DNA from: Burkholderia sp. BCC0506
Lineage (GTDB): Bacteria; Pseudomonadota; Gammaproteobacteria; Burkholderiales; Burkholderiaceae
DNA length: 64,000 nucleotides
Reading direction: 5' to 3'
Assembly: GCF_902833145.1 (NCBI RefSeq)
Contig: NZ_CADFEN010000003.1
Location: 62,001-126,000, forward strand
This document shows, piece by piece, positions 27,548 through 36,423 of the stretch. Under the pieces are notes generated by a model. The model worked only from the letters and a program-made list of their open reading frames with translations. It was not told the DNA's origin and did no database searches. The first letter of the stretch is position 1; each line of letters starts with the position of its first letter. A program made the position numbers and the translations under genes.

Positions 27548-27934
27548 TCAGCGCTTCTGCAGCTGCCACTTGCCCGCGGCCGTCTTGCAGTAGACGGGCT
27601 TGAGCGTCATCGTCTGTCCCTTCGCGGTGATTTCGGTCGCGACTTCGCGGCAGGTCTTGCCGTCGGTCTCGGTCGTGCTCGGCGTGAGCTTCGCGTCGAT
27701 CTGCGTGCCGCGGCCGCTGCTCTGCCACGTCGTGGTTTCGCCGTCCTTGCCTTCGTCGCGTGCCTGCACGACCGCCTTGGAGAGCGACGCACGGTCGGCC
27801 TTGCTGAAATAGCTGATCGGCGTGTCGTTCAGGAAGTTCAGGTTGTTCTGCGCGTGGGCGGGCAGCATCGCGGCTGCGCACGCGGCGCCGGCCAGCACAC
27901 GCGTGACGACGGAAAGGGATGCACGCATCGACAT
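27548..27934 (-). CDS. Exported small protein with RT0821/Lpp0805-like surface-antigen domain
   Basis: This 128-residue protein has a signal peptide (MSMRASLSVVTRVLAGAACA... ending AHA near residue 27). The C-terminal half matches the pattern of the RT0821/Lpp0805 surface-antigen domain: a Trp-containing segment TTTWQSSGRGTQIDAKLTPS, then KTCREVATEITAKGQTM and a closing YCKTAAGKWQL. Two cysteines could form a disulfide. The start was set at 27934 because AAGGAG lies seven bases before the ATG. The location is periplasmic or outer-membrane; function unknown. It is the last gene before the acquired island. Confidence 0.75.
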   Translation of the reverse strand: MSMRASLSVVTRVLAGAACAAAMLPAHAQNNLNFLNDTPISYFSKADRASLSKAVVQARDEGKDGETTTWQSSGRGTQIDAKLTPSTTETDGKTCREVATEITAKGQTMTLKPVYCKTAAGKWQLQKR

Positions 27935-28075
27935 GTTTTTTCTCCTTGGATGTTCGATCGAACGGCGCGGTGCATGCCGGCGAACCGGCGGCCGGCGCTC
28001 CGGCGGCCGGCGCCCCGGCACGTACCGCGCCCGTCAGCGAGCGAGCATAGCATGCGTGCTGCAATGAACGCCTTC

Positions 28076-28110
28076 AGGACCTGTTTCCGTTATTAGCGGG
28101 AACAGGTCCT
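28076..28110. repeat. Hairpin-forming inverted repeat at the island edge
   Basis: AGGACCTGTTTCC and GGGAACAGGTCCT form a 13-bp stem (one T-G wobble) with a nine-base loop. It lies between the exported-protein promoter and the first transposase remnant. It is not followed by a T-run. It could be a remnant end of an insertion sequence or a small palindromic repeat; not recognised. Confidence 0.5.
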
Positions 28111-28169
28111 GGAGGCTGTTGAAAAGCGCCTCGTTTTGACGACCAGGGCGCTGTCTAAAAGGGATTCGT

Positions 28170-28753
28170 ATGCGTTTGGCGGCTGAGTTGCCGATGAATC
28201 GTCGAAGTTGGACCGCTCACGAGCGGCTGATCAACCGGGATTTCCGGGCCGCAGCACCGAATGAAAAGTGGCTCACATACATCACGGAGTTCCAGATTCC
28301 TGCCGGTAAAGTCTATCTGCCTCCGGTCATTGATTGCTTCGATGGACTGGTGATCAGCTGGTCGATCGGTACGCCCCCGACGCCGAACTTGTGAATACGA
28401 TGCTCGATGCCGCCATCGAAGCAATCGGGAGTAGCGACAGCCGGCCTGTGGTCCATTCAGATCGCGGCGCGCACTATCGCTGGCCAGGCTGGCTTACTCG
28501 GATACGCGAGTCCAATCTGACGCGCTCAATGTCGCGCAAGGGCTGTTCGCCCGATAACGCGGCGTGCGAAGGTTTCTTTGGACGGCTGAAGACGGAACTG
28601 TTTTACCCTCGAGACTGGCAGACCGTCAGCACCGACCAATTCATTGAGGTCGTTGACTCGTACATTCGCTGGTACAACGAGAAACGGATCAAGATCTCGC
28701 TTGGTTCGCTCAGTCCGATCGAATATCGAGCAAGCCTCGGGATGACGACATAA
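28170..28753 (+). pseudogene. IS3-family transposase orfB remnant, frameshifted and truncated
   Basis: The region encodes the C-terminal two thirds of an IS3-type transposase (rve integrase core). The first catalytic Asp block should read WLTDITEF but reads WLTYITEF (TAC codon), so that residue is lost. The remaining blocks VVHSDRGAHY and NAACEGFFGRLKTE are intact. A one-base deletion in the C-run at 28,375-28,379 splits the gene into two frames (SWSIGT... and ...PDAELVNTML). The N-terminal part and orfA are absent. It is inactive and marks the left side of the type VI island. Confidence 0.85.
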
Positions 28754-28907
28754 ACCAGTCCAAGACAGTCCAAGAATTCCGCCGCCCCCCTTTTTTTGAC
28801 ACTTGTATGTTTGTCGGTGTTGCGTTTTCCGGCGTCTCGCCGACGGCTGATCAATGCCCACAGCCGGGATTCGCACAGTAGAAACCAGTCGTCAAGCAAC
28901 GCAACAA

Positions 28908-29192
28908 TTAACGACGAATCGAGTAGCGCACCCGACGGCCGGCACGCGGCATCCCACCGTGCTCGATGGCCCGATCAAGCGCTGTGCTCGTTGCCATCGA
29001 TCCTTCCTGAAAAGCACTTTGGAGCGAGGCCGGCACGCCACTTTCCTCAGCGACCGCTCGATCCAATAGCTCATTCACTTGTGCATACGAGCCGCATCGC
29101 GCAGAAGATCGCTGCTCTCGCGTCTGGCCGCATGCGCAAACGAGCCGACGAACGTAGCGGTCACCGTCATGCATCCAGTCCATCAGTTCCAT
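28908..29192 (-). CDS. Hypothetical protein, not recognised
   Basis: A 94-codon frame starts at ATG 29192 with AAGGGAAAT before it, so translation is plausible. The product begins MELMDWMHDGDRYVRRLVCACG and has two close cysteines, no signal peptide or membrane segment, and a basic tail (RAGRRVRYSIRR). I do not recognise a family. Base composition is less GC-rich than the core genome, as in the rest of the island. It could be a remnant rather than a real gene. The 154 bp to its left (28,754-28,907) hold the end of the IS3 remnant with a repeated CAGTCCAAGA and C6T7 run, and nothing else I can assign. Confidence 0.3.
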   Translation of the reverse strand: MELMDWMHDGDRYVRRLVCACGQTREQRSSARCGSYAQVNELLDRAVAEESGVPASLQSAFQEGSMATSTALDRAIEHGGMPRAGRRVRYSIRR

Positions 29193-29534
29193 ATTTCCCT
29201 TACTCCCGCGCAACGCTGCGCCGAATGTACCGCGAATCGAACCGATATTTGCGATCGAAGCATATGATGCGCTTTTCGAGCGTTCGCTCATTCTGGAGAA
29301 TCCAAGCGTTATTTTCTTTCAAAAAATTAATTACGAAAGATCATTAAATGCGCACGACAGCTACAATACCGGCTGCTACGATCGAGTCAAGCATCGGCGT
29401 CCGGTTTGTTCTTGCGGCTCGCTTTAGGAGCAAGCCATAGAGTTCACGATGCCCAGAGGGGGAACGGCGATGGCCATAGCTGTTCCCTTTCGCTTCCGCG
29501 CTGCGCGGAAAACTCAAACAATATTGAGAGAAAA
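29193..29534 (+). promoter_or_regulatory. AT-rich upstream region and structured leader of vgrG
   Basis: This 342-bp stretch has no supported gene. About 29,260-29,400 is strikingly AT-rich for this genome (runs such as AAAAAATTAATTA), as expected for an H-NS-silenced promoter of an acquired module. Nearer the start, GGGAAC/GTTCCC (29,460-29,487) enclose an ATGGCCAT palindrome, and TTCCGCG-CTG-CGCGGAA (29,494-29,510) forms a tight hairpin about 25 bases before the vgrG ATG. No -10/-35 pair could be fixed. Confidence 0.5.
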
Positions 29535-32321
29535 ATGGTACTCAAACCACCTGCGCTCGGGGAACTCAAATTTCGCGAGCTGTACGACGCGATTCATCGG
29601 GGTTTGCTTCAGCGCAACCGCCTGCTGAAGCTGGACACGCCGCTGGGCCAGAACGCACTGATTCCCCTGCGTGCGCGAGGCACGGCCCGGATCGGCCGTG
29701 ACTATAACTGGACACTCGATGTCGCGTCACTGCGTGACGACACCGCCCTGCTGTCGTTGATGCACCAGCCAGTCACGCTATGGATTCAGCAGGCCACTGC
29801 CCCGTTTGCCGATTCCGTCTATCGTCCAATCCACGGCTTCGTGCACCGGGTCGGCTACCTGGGCGGGGACGGTGGGCTCTCAACCTACCAGCTCGAATTT
29901 TCGTCGGCGCTGGTGTTCCTGGGCGGCACGCGTAATGACGAGGGGTGGCTCGAACAGACGGCGCAGGACATCGTATCCGACCTCCTCAATCGCTACCCGC
30001 AGTTGCAGGGCAGATTCCGCTTCAACCTGAATCGCGAGCCGTCGGTGCGCTCGTGGTGCCGGCAAAGTGAAACCGATCTTCATTTCTTTCACCGCCTGCT
30101 CGAAGACGAAGGCTGGTATTGCTACTGGGCACACGAGCCGGTCCGGGACGGCGAGACACCCAAGACCACGCTGGTTATTGTCGACCAGGTCGCGGCGCTG
30201 CCCGATGCGAAGCCGGCCGACTTCGTGCACGGCGCCGGCGACAACGAGGCGGTGAACGGGTTCACGCACTGGGCGGCAATGCAGACGATGCAGAGCCTGC
30301 GGTACGAGTCCAGCGCGTTCGACTACAAACGCCCCGCGTCCCGCTTTGAAGCGGCGAGCACGCTCGCGTCGGTCAGTTACGTCACGGACGACGGCCGGCA
30401 CCAGGCGCAGCAGAACCGAATCCCGAATGCGCCGATGACGGTCTATGAGCCGACCGCGTACGGCTACCCCGATTCCGACAGCGGCGGCGCCCGCGCGCGC
30501 CGGCGTGTCCAGGGCTGGGATGCGCGAGCCCGGCGCTACTTTGGGATCGGTGGTCTGCGTTGGCTCGATGCGGGGTCGCGCTTCGTGCTGAACGACCACC
30601 CGCGCCATCCGGAACGCGACGACGCCGACAGAACGTTCCTGGTCGTCGAGGCGCGCTGTTTCATCGAGAACAACGTGCCGATCGGCCAGCCACTAACCGA
30701 ATTTCCGCTCAGCCTGCGTGCGACGCTGGCCGAGCGACAGGCGGCGCACGGCGCGCGCTTCACGACGCCGGGCCACGCCGAGGACGGTATGGCCGGCTTC
30801 TTCGTGCTCGAGATCGAGGCGCAGGACGCGCGGGTCGAGTTTCGCAGCCCGTTCGACCATCCGAAACCGGCGATGTCGATTGAGCATGCGCTCGTCGTTA
30901 CGCAGCAGGGCATCGAGGCCTGGTCGAACGAGAGGAACCAGGTCCGCGTGCATTTTGCGTGGGACCGAAAAAATCCGGACGGCGCGTTCAATGCGTCGCC
31001 CCTGCTGTCGTCGATGCAGTCCGATACGGGCAACGGGTACGGCGCGGTGCACGTGCCGCGTGCGGGCGAATGGGTGCTCATCGGTTACTGGAGCAATGAC
31101 TGTGATAAGCCGTTTATTTTGGGGCGTGTCAACGGCGGCACGACACCATCGCCATGGCACACGAACGTGCTGCTGTCAGGGTTCCAGTCGCAGGGCTTCG
31201 GCAACACCGGCGCGTACAACGCGTTCGTGCACGACGACGCGACGAACCAGGGCGGAACGCGGCTCATCAGCTATACGGGCAAGAGCTACGCGGCGCTCAC
31301 GCAGGGCTACCTGATCCAGCAGGACGGCAATACGCGCGGTCGGTACCTGGGCCAAGGGTTCGTACTGCACGCCGACGAATACGGTGCAGTGCGTGCGAGC
31401 AAGGGCCTGTCGATCAGCACGCACTCGAAAGGATACGATGACGAACAGCTCTGCGTCGACGAAGCCCGCACGCGGCTGCAGCAGGCCGGAATGCTGGTGG
31501 AATCGCTGTCGAGCGCCAGCACGACCGCGCAGGCCGAATCGCTACAGGCGGGCCAGGATGCGCTGAAGGACCTGGCGACAGCGGTACAAAAGCCGGCGTC
31601 AGGGCAGACGTCGGGTGGCGTCACGGCCGGTGGCGGCACCGGCAACGCGAACAGCTTCGCGAAGCCCGTGATCGTGATCGCGACGCCGGCGGACTTTGCG
31701 GCCCTCGCGGATCGTTCCGCGCACGTTGTCGCGGAAGCGGAAATCAACGTGGTCAGCGGCGAGAACACCCACCTGGCGAGTGGCAAGTCGCTTATCGCGG
31801 CCGCTGCGGAGAAGATCAGCCTGTTCGTACAGAAGGCCGGAATGAAGCTGTTCGCTGCGAAGGGGCCGATCGAGGTGTCCGCGCACACCGACGAAATCAA
31901 ACTGAACTCGGCCAAGGATACGTCGCTGTTCAGCAAAAAGCGGGTCGTGATCGAGGCGACCGAGGAACTGATCTTCAAGTGTGGCGGCTCGTATATCCGA
32001 GTCACGAAGGATGGCATCGAGGACGGCACGCGCGGCGGCCGCACCATCAAATCAGCATCGTTCAGCCGACAGGGACCGAGCTCAGTCGCCGAGCACATGA
32101 ATAGCTTGCCGACGGCCAAGTTCAACGATCCGTATGTCCTGCGCGATCGCATCAGCGGCGAGGTGCTGAAAAACCACCCGTACGAGCTGATCCGCGGCGA
32201 TGGAACAAAGTTGTCCGGGATGACAAACGAGCTGGGGCAAATCACCGAGCAGAAGAGCGAGGATATCGAGAAGCTAGCGGTGCGCGCGTTGCGGCCGACG
32301 CCGACCGGTCCTGCAGCATGA
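29535..32321 (+). CDS. vgrG: Type VI secretion tip protein VgrG with DUF2345 domain
   Basis: This 928-residue VgrG spike protein has the normal domain order. A gp27-like base comes first (about 20-430), followed by the gp5/OB-fold segment (ERNQVRVHFAWDRKN...GYGAVHVPRAGEWVLIGYW near 470-520). Next comes the needle with LISYTGKSYAALTQGYLIQQD. A DUF2345 region follows near 710-800 (IEVSAHTDEIKLNSAKDTSL). The final ~70 residues (after DPYVLRDRISGEVLKNH) form a short Tyr/Leu-containing extension likely to hold the cargo. ATG at 29535 follows GAGAG; a longer frame starting at 29406 is rejected because it crosses the structured leader. It probably carries the lipase encoded next. Confidence 0.93.
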   Translation: MVLKPPALGELKFRELYDAIHRGLLQRNRLLKLDTPLGQNALIPLRARGTARIGRDYNWTLDVASLRDDTALLSLMHQPVTLWIQQATAPFADSVYRPIHGFVHRVGYLGGDGGLSTYQLEFSSALVFLGGTRNDEGWLEQTAQDIVSDLLNRYPQLQGRFRFNLNREPSVRSWCRQSETDLHFFHRLLEDEGWYCYWAHEPVRDGETPKTTLVIVDQVAALPDAKPADFVHGAGDNEAVNGFTHWAAMQTMQSLRYESSAFDYKRPASRFEAASTLASVSYVTDDGRHQAQQNRIPNAPMTVYEPTAYGYPDSDSGGARARRRVQGWDARARRYFGIGGLRWLDAGSRFVLNDHPRHPERDDADRTFLVVEARCFIENNVPIGQPLTEFPLSLRATLAERQAAHGARFTTPGHAEDGMAGFFVLEIEAQDARVEFRSPFDHPKPAMSIEHALVVTQQGIEAWSNERNQVRVHFAWDRKNPDGAFNASPLLSSMQSDTGNGYGAVHVPRAGEWVLIGYWSNDCDKPFILGRVNGGTTPSPWHTNVLLSGFQSQGFGNTGAYNAFVHDDATNQGGTRLISYTGKSYAALTQGYLIQQDGNTRGRYLGQGFVLHADEYGAVRASKGLSISTHSKGYDDEQLCVDEARTRLQQAGMLVESLSSASTTAQAESLQAGQDALKDLATAVQKPASGQTSGGVTAGGGTGNANSFAKPVIVIATPADFAALADRSAHVVAEAEINVVSGENTHLASGKSLIAAAAEKISLFVQKAGMKLFAAKGPIEVSAHTDEIKLNSAKDTSLFSKKRVVIEATEELIFKCGGSYIRVTKDGIEDGTRGGRTIKSASFSRQGPSSVAEHMNSLPTAKFNDPYVLRDRISGEVLKNHPYELIRGDGTKLSGMTNELGQITEQKSEDIEKLAVRALRPTPTGPAA

Positions 32322-32356
32322 ATCCGATAATCGATGCTCGAATTTGACGAACGACA

Positions 32357-34297
32357 ATGAGCGATAACACCAATCAAACCGGCGGCAACTCGGACTTTAG
32401 CGACGACCCCGAACAAGTGGTGCGACAGGTTGGTCGCACGGACAAGGACGGCGCGTCGGTCGGGCACTTCACGCTGACGCCGGCGAGCGACACGCGGCAG
32501 AAGGAACTGCTGTGCGACGTACGACCGATCATTCCAGTGATCTTCCTGCCGGGCGTGATGGGCTCGCCCTTGGTCAACAAGGACACCGGCGAAGATATTT
32601 TTTTTCCGCCGAACACGGACGGCATGCTCGGGAAAGCAGGCGCGTTACCGGCTCTGCTCGGCATGTGGTTCAGGGGCGCGTCCACACGGGAAACGCTGTA
32701 CGATCCGACCGTAGCCCAGGTGACCCCGTTTGGTCCCATCCGCGCCGGCAAGCTCCAAAAGGATGACAAGGAAGATCAGTATGTCGACGAGGCAGAGGCA
32801 CGTCGACGCGGCTGGGGCTCGGTGTATCGATCGAGCTATCAACCGATGCTGGCGTGGCTCGAGGAGCAACTGAACGAGCCAAAGTATATGGGTAAGCACA
32901 AGGGGGCTTGGATCGAAACCGACCCCGACGGCACGGAGTGGACGCTCAAGCCCGTGCTCGGCACCGAGCCGGCCGACTACGGGGCGACCGACGCCGGCGC
33001 GCAAAAACGCGGCCAGGCGATCACGGAAGAGTGTGCCGAGTTCGAGCACTTCGCGAAATACCGGTACCGCGTGTATGCGATCGGCTACAACTGGCTGCAA
33101 TCGAATGAGAAGTCGGCAAAAGACGTGATCGAAGGATTGGACGTCGAGGACAAGAAAACCGGCAAGAAGATGCGCTTGATGGGCATCAAGGAGATCATCG
33201 CCGAAAACCATAGCGGCAAGGCAATCATCCTGACGCACTCGATGGGCGGGCTAGTCGCGCGTATGGCAATTGCGATGCACGGCGCAGCGGGCCTAATGCA
33301 CGGCGTTTTCCATAACGTACTGCCGGCGACCGGCGCACCGATTGCAGCGAAGCGGTTCCGCACCGGAGGCGGCAGCGAGGGCGGGATAAACGGTTTCATC
33401 AATGGCGCCCTGCTCGGAAGTGATGCGGACGAGTTTGTGGCAGTGGCCGCGAATGCGCCAGGGCCGCTGGAATTGCTCCCGATGCCCGACTACCACAATG
33501 GCGATCCGTGGTGGATCTTTGCCCGGCTCGATGGCACCCCGGTGATGAAGCTCCCCCAGCAGGGCGACGCATACAACGAGGTGTACATAAACCAAAAATG
33601 GTACGGCTTAGTACCGGAGCAATCAACTTCGTTGCTCGACCCGGCTGGCGTCGTCCAAAAGCGACTCGATAACCAGCCAGTAAAAATGTCCCTTTCTGAG
33701 AACTTTGCGAAAACGATGCTTTTTGTAGTGCGCAATCAGGAAAAAATAAAAGATACATACCACGATAAAACATACGTAGCATATGGGGATGGAGCACTGA
33801 CACCCAAGGCATCAACCGCATCGAGTGAGGGCAACGCCAAACCCAAGATGGAGAAAAGCGAGAAGCTCGACGATCTGTTGGCATGGGGTACGGTGATCTG
33901 GAAAGGGAATATACCGCCTGACGTGACGGAGGAAGAACTGCGCGCCGCGCGATTCTTGGGCGAGAAACACGACGACTCCCACACCGGCACGCTGCGCGTA
34001 CACCTGGACTCGCGCAATGTCACCATCGAATTCGAGGTGCAGAAGGTAGCGAAACTCCCTCCAGGCAGCGACGCGCCCGATCCCCAAAAAAATGGCATCG
34101 TGCCGGGTGATGGAACTGTGCCGGTCTGGTCGGCCGAAGCCCCCGCGCACAGCGCGGAGGGTGGCGCGGCCCGCGGAATACAAATGGTCTTTGACCAAGG
34201 AGGCTATGTGCATCAGGACAGCTATAAACATCCATGGGCGCGCTGGGCGCTGCTCTACAGCATCGTGCAAATCGCGAAGGACGCACCGGCATGCTGA
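32357..34297 (+). CDS. Type VI lipase effector, Tle4-like alpha/beta hydrolase
   Basis: This 646-residue hydrolase has an LCAT/PGAP1-like start (PVIFLPGVMGSPL, residues 60-72). The nucleophile elbow is THSMG with Ser295. The likely acid is in GDGTVPVWS near residue 592 and the His in GGYVHQDSYKHP near 620. No signal peptide is present, as expected for a VgrG-delivered effector. It would attack membrane phospholipids in a rival cell. The assignment to Tle4 rests mostly on the neighbouring immunity gene, which matches the Tli4 type; other Tle classes are possible. Codon use is less biased in the second half (for example 33,580-33,900). It follows vgrG by 35 bp. Confidence 0.85.
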   Translation: MSDNTNQTGGNSDFSDDPEQVVRQVGRTDKDGASVGHFTLTPASDTRQKELLCDVRPIIPVIFLPGVMGSPLVNKDTGEDIFFPPNTDGMLGKAGALPALLGMWFRGASTRETLYDPTVAQVTPFGPIRAGKLQKDDKEDQYVDEAEARRRGWGSVYRSSYQPMLAWLEEQLNEPKYMGKHKGAWIETDPDGTEWTLKPVLGTEPADYGATDAGAQKRGQAITEECAEFEHFAKYRYRVYAIGYNWLQSNEKSAKDVIEGLDVEDKKTGKKMRLMGIKEIIAENHSGKAIILTHSMGGLVARMAIAMHGAAGLMHGVFHNVLPATGAPIAAKRFRTGGGSEGGINGFINGALLGSDADEFVAVAANAPGPLELLPMPDYHNGDPWWIFARLDGTPVMKLPQQGDAYNEVYINQKWYGLVPEQSTSLLDPAGVVQKRLDNQPVKMSLSENFAKTMLFVVRNQEKIKDTYHDKTYVAYGDGALTPKASTASSEGNAKPKMEKSEKLDDLLAWGTVIWKGNIPPDVTEEELRAARFLGEKHDDSHTGTLRVHLDSRNVTIEFEVQKVAKLPPGSDAPDPQKNGIVPGDGTVPVWSAEAPAHSAEGGAARGIQMVFDQGGYVHQDSYKHPWARWALLYSIVQIAKDAPAC

Positions 34298-35331
34298 CGC
34301 GTATTGGCCGACTCCTCGTTTTAGTGGCGGGCGTGTGCGCCTGTTCGATAACGTTTTCAGGTGAACCAACGATGACGAATCCCTTGCTGTCCAAGCCGCG
34401 CCCGTGGTGCATCGGGCGCTTCGTATTTGACCGGCCAGTGGCAAGCAAAATTACCAATCAACGATACGCATTTTGGGGGAACAAACTAGAGACGCAGCAC
34501 AATGCATCTCCTGGCGAGTATCAAGCCAAAGTCGACGCCGCGGAAAAGAAATATCGCACTGAAAGACGATTTGATCCTGCAAATCCAAGAAGTCAATCGG
34601 GGCCTGCCTGGCTTGAGAAAGCATTTTCTCCGACAAAGACTTCAAAGGTTTTCGCTTATCAAGAGGGAATCGCAAAGGCTGCGAAATTGCCTTTTGATAC
34701 GGATGGTTATATTTACGAAAACAACACCTTGTTCCATACAACTGGGTCATTTGGCTCAGGTGGCTTGGACAAGTTCGAGCCTGTGTATTCTGACCTCTAT
34801 CGTCGCATCAAGACACGCGATAACTGGTCGGTCCCAACCGAAACGGGATTCTGCTTCGACGGCGGAATCGCCACGGGGTCGTCAACCTACACCGAGGAGG
34901 TCAGCCAGTCGTTTGCGCTGATGCCAGGGCGACCGGCGCTGCTGGTGATCCAGATGCGTGATGCCGTCGACGTCGACCAGAAGTCGCCACTGACCAAGAC
35001 TCTTCCTGAGCTGCGCTCGAAGATGGATCGCATCTCGAGCGGCAGCTACCGGATTCTGCGACAAGGCAAGCGCACGGTGGCCGGGATGGATGCCGAGGAA
35101 GTGCTGTTCGCGCTGAAGGAAGGCGAGATTACGTCCTATCGCTTCTACCTGCTCGCGCCGGGCGATCCGAGCACACTGGCGAAACCGCATACGGCTATTC
35201 AGTTGCTGCTCGGTGCGAGCAGCCCCGATTTGAAGCCCGACGAGGCAACGTCACCGGTCGATGAAGCCGGCGCACTGCAAACGTGGGAGACGTTGCTGAA
35301 CAGCCTACGTCTCCGACCAGGTGCAGTCTAA
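34291..35331 (+). CDS. Type VI immunity protein, Tli4 family
   Basis: This 346-residue protein has an N-terminal hydrophobic export signal (MLTRIGRLLVLVAGVCAC), placing it in the periplasm or membrane. It then carries the Tli4 N-terminal pattern KPRPWCIGRFVFDRP. The C-terminal half (NWSVPTETGFCFDGGIAT... to the end) resembles the Tli4 C-terminal domain. It should bind and neutralise the lipase to prevent self-poisoning. ATG overlaps the effector stop by 7 bp, so effector and immunity are translationally coupled. The middle region around 34,500-34,750 is distinctly AT-rich, a sign of recent acquisition. The lipid-anchor cysteine is uncertain: no canonical lipobox. Confidence 0.85.
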   Translation: MLTRIGRLLVLVAGVCACSITFSGEPTMTNPLLSKPRPWCIGRFVFDRPVASKITNQRYAFWGNKLETQHNASPGEYQAKVDAAEKKYRTERRFDPANPRSQSGPAWLEKAFSPTKTSKVFAYQEGIAKAAKLPFDTDGYIYENNTLFHTTGSFGSGGLDKFEPVYSDLYRRIKTRDNWSVPTETGFCFDGGIATGSSTYTEEVSQSFALMPGRPALLVIQMRDAVDVDQKSPLTKTLPELRSKMDRISSGSYRILRQGKRTVAGMDAEEVLFALKEGEITSYRFYLLAPGDPSTLAKPHTAIQLLLGASSPDLKPDEATSPVDEAGALQTWETLLNSLRLRPGAV

Positions 35332-35342
35332 GCGGGCCCGCC

Positions 35343-35630
35343 ATGCGACGATACGACATAGTGAAAGGTGACACGACGACCGTCGGCGGTATCGTCCAAG
35401 GCGGCGATAGTGCCGATCTGATCGGCGGTCGCGAACAGGCCTACGAGCGCGATCCGGTGTGGTGCCCTGTCTGCAAGACGTTGGGTAAAATCGAGTGCAC
35501 CGGTCCGCGGATATCCACCACGGGGCCGGACGGACGAGAAGCGGCGTTGAGCGATGATCTGTGCGTGTGTCAGTGCCCGACACCGCCTCGCCTGGTCGCC
35601 TCGCAATCGGTCTCGTATATCGACGTTTGA
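35343..35630 (+). CDS. PAAR-domain protein, type VI spike tip
   Basis: This 95-residue protein begins MRRYDIVKGDTTTVGGIVQGG, the standard PAAR start with its polar-glycine repeats. The cysteine-containing block DPVWCPVCKTLGKIECTG is followed by a second Cys pair (CVCQCPTPPRL) near the end. PAAR proteins cap the VgrG trimer with a sharp metal-binding tip. It begins 11 bp after the immunity gene stop, completing a vgrG-effector-immunity-PAAR module. The core type VI apparatus is not in the window. Confidence 0.9.
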   Translation: MRRYDIVKGDTTTVGGIVQGGDSADLIGGREQAYERDPVWCPVCKTLGKIECTGPRISTTGPDGREAALSDDLCVCQCPTPPRLVASQSVSYIDV

Positions 35631-35656
35631 TCCAACGCGGTTCACCACTGAAATTC

Positions 35657-35984
35657 ATGGACGCCCCTACCCTGCCCGAGCTCCGCGCCGAGCTCGATGC
35701 GCTGAATATCGAACTGGCCCACGTCCGGGCGCAGGAAAAAGGCCGCGCTGGCCGCCTTCAAGGAACAGGTCGCGCTGTACGACATTACCCAGCAGGAAGT
35801 GCTGTCGGCGCTGGGCTATCTGCATCCGAAGCGCCGTCGAGCGCCGGCCCAATTCTACGACCCGTCGGGTCGCAACTGGTCGGGGCGCGGCCCGCGGCCG
35901 AAGTGGCTCGTCGGCAAGAACCTTGACGACTACCGGATCGACCGGGTACCGCAGCCTTGGTGGCCGAGCGAAGAAGCGGCGTGA
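35657..35984 (+). pseudogene. H-NS-family DNA-binding protein, split by a frameshift
   Basis: Two frames together spell one H-NS-like protein of about 108 residues. The oligomerisation helix MDAPTLPELRAELDALNIELAHVRAQE is in one frame. After an extra A in the A-run at 35,736-35,740 the other frame continues ALAAFKEQVALYDITQQEVLSALGYL and the DNA-binding region FYDPSGRNWSGRGPRPKWL. The C-terminal core motif GRGPRPKWL is intact. As written, the protein is truncated; removing one A restores it. It may be a real loss, a programmed slip or a sequencing error. H-NS genes often accompany vgrG islands and silence them. Confidence 0.8.
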
Positions 35985-36189
35985 GGTCCGCAGCATTCCA
36001 GGTTGCGGGTTGACTGGTGCCGCGCGTAGTGTTTCCTCTGTAAGAGGGGCACCGTCACGAGTCAGCACGAAGAAGAGCCAGACACGACCCGCGCGACGCG
36101 CCGGACGCGGGTCTAACGAGAGAATTGCCGCCGCCATTGCCGAACTGACAAGGTCCGGCGATATCGTTCAAACGGTCAGGGATTCAGCA
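35985..36189. other. Gene-free spacer
   Basis: Nothing assignable is seen between the H-NS remnant and the IS5 remnant. Short frames occur but show no recognisable motif or ribosome-binding site. Confidence 0.5.
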
Positions 36190-36405
36190 AGGTTCTCGGT
36201 CTGATGTGCCGACTCGCTTGCTCGCCATATCGCATACAGGGTGTTGACGCGTCCGCTTGGCGCGACGACCCGGTACGCAATCGAGCAGGCTCAACGCACT
36301 TGCGCGTTCAGCGAAACCGTCGGCATGGTTGACCACAGCGCCAACCACCAAGCCCGAACGGTTTTCAATCAGGATGTGCCCCTGATAACAAAGGATGGCT
36401 CCGCT
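36190..36405 (-). pseudogene. IS5-family transposase fragment
   Basis: On the minus strand the frame contains YQGHILIENRSGLVVGAV followed by VNHADGFAERASALSLL, which matches the central part of IS5-type transposases (typically GHVLMENRNGLIVD...THADGTAER). The left part continues in another frame, so the fragment is frameshifted and lacks both ends. It is an inactive relic. Confidence 0.6.
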
Positions 36406-36423
36406 TTGCCGCCGTGCGTGTGT

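Noticed and set aside
28754-28907. A sigma-70 promoter starting with TTGACA at 28,796
   Set aside because: The -35 match is good, but no -10 lies at a proper distance and no gene starts downstream on that strand.
35554-36204. A 216-codon plus-strand frame over the H-NS relic
   Set aside because: Arg/Ser-rich translation; the H-NS pieces in other frames explain the sequence.
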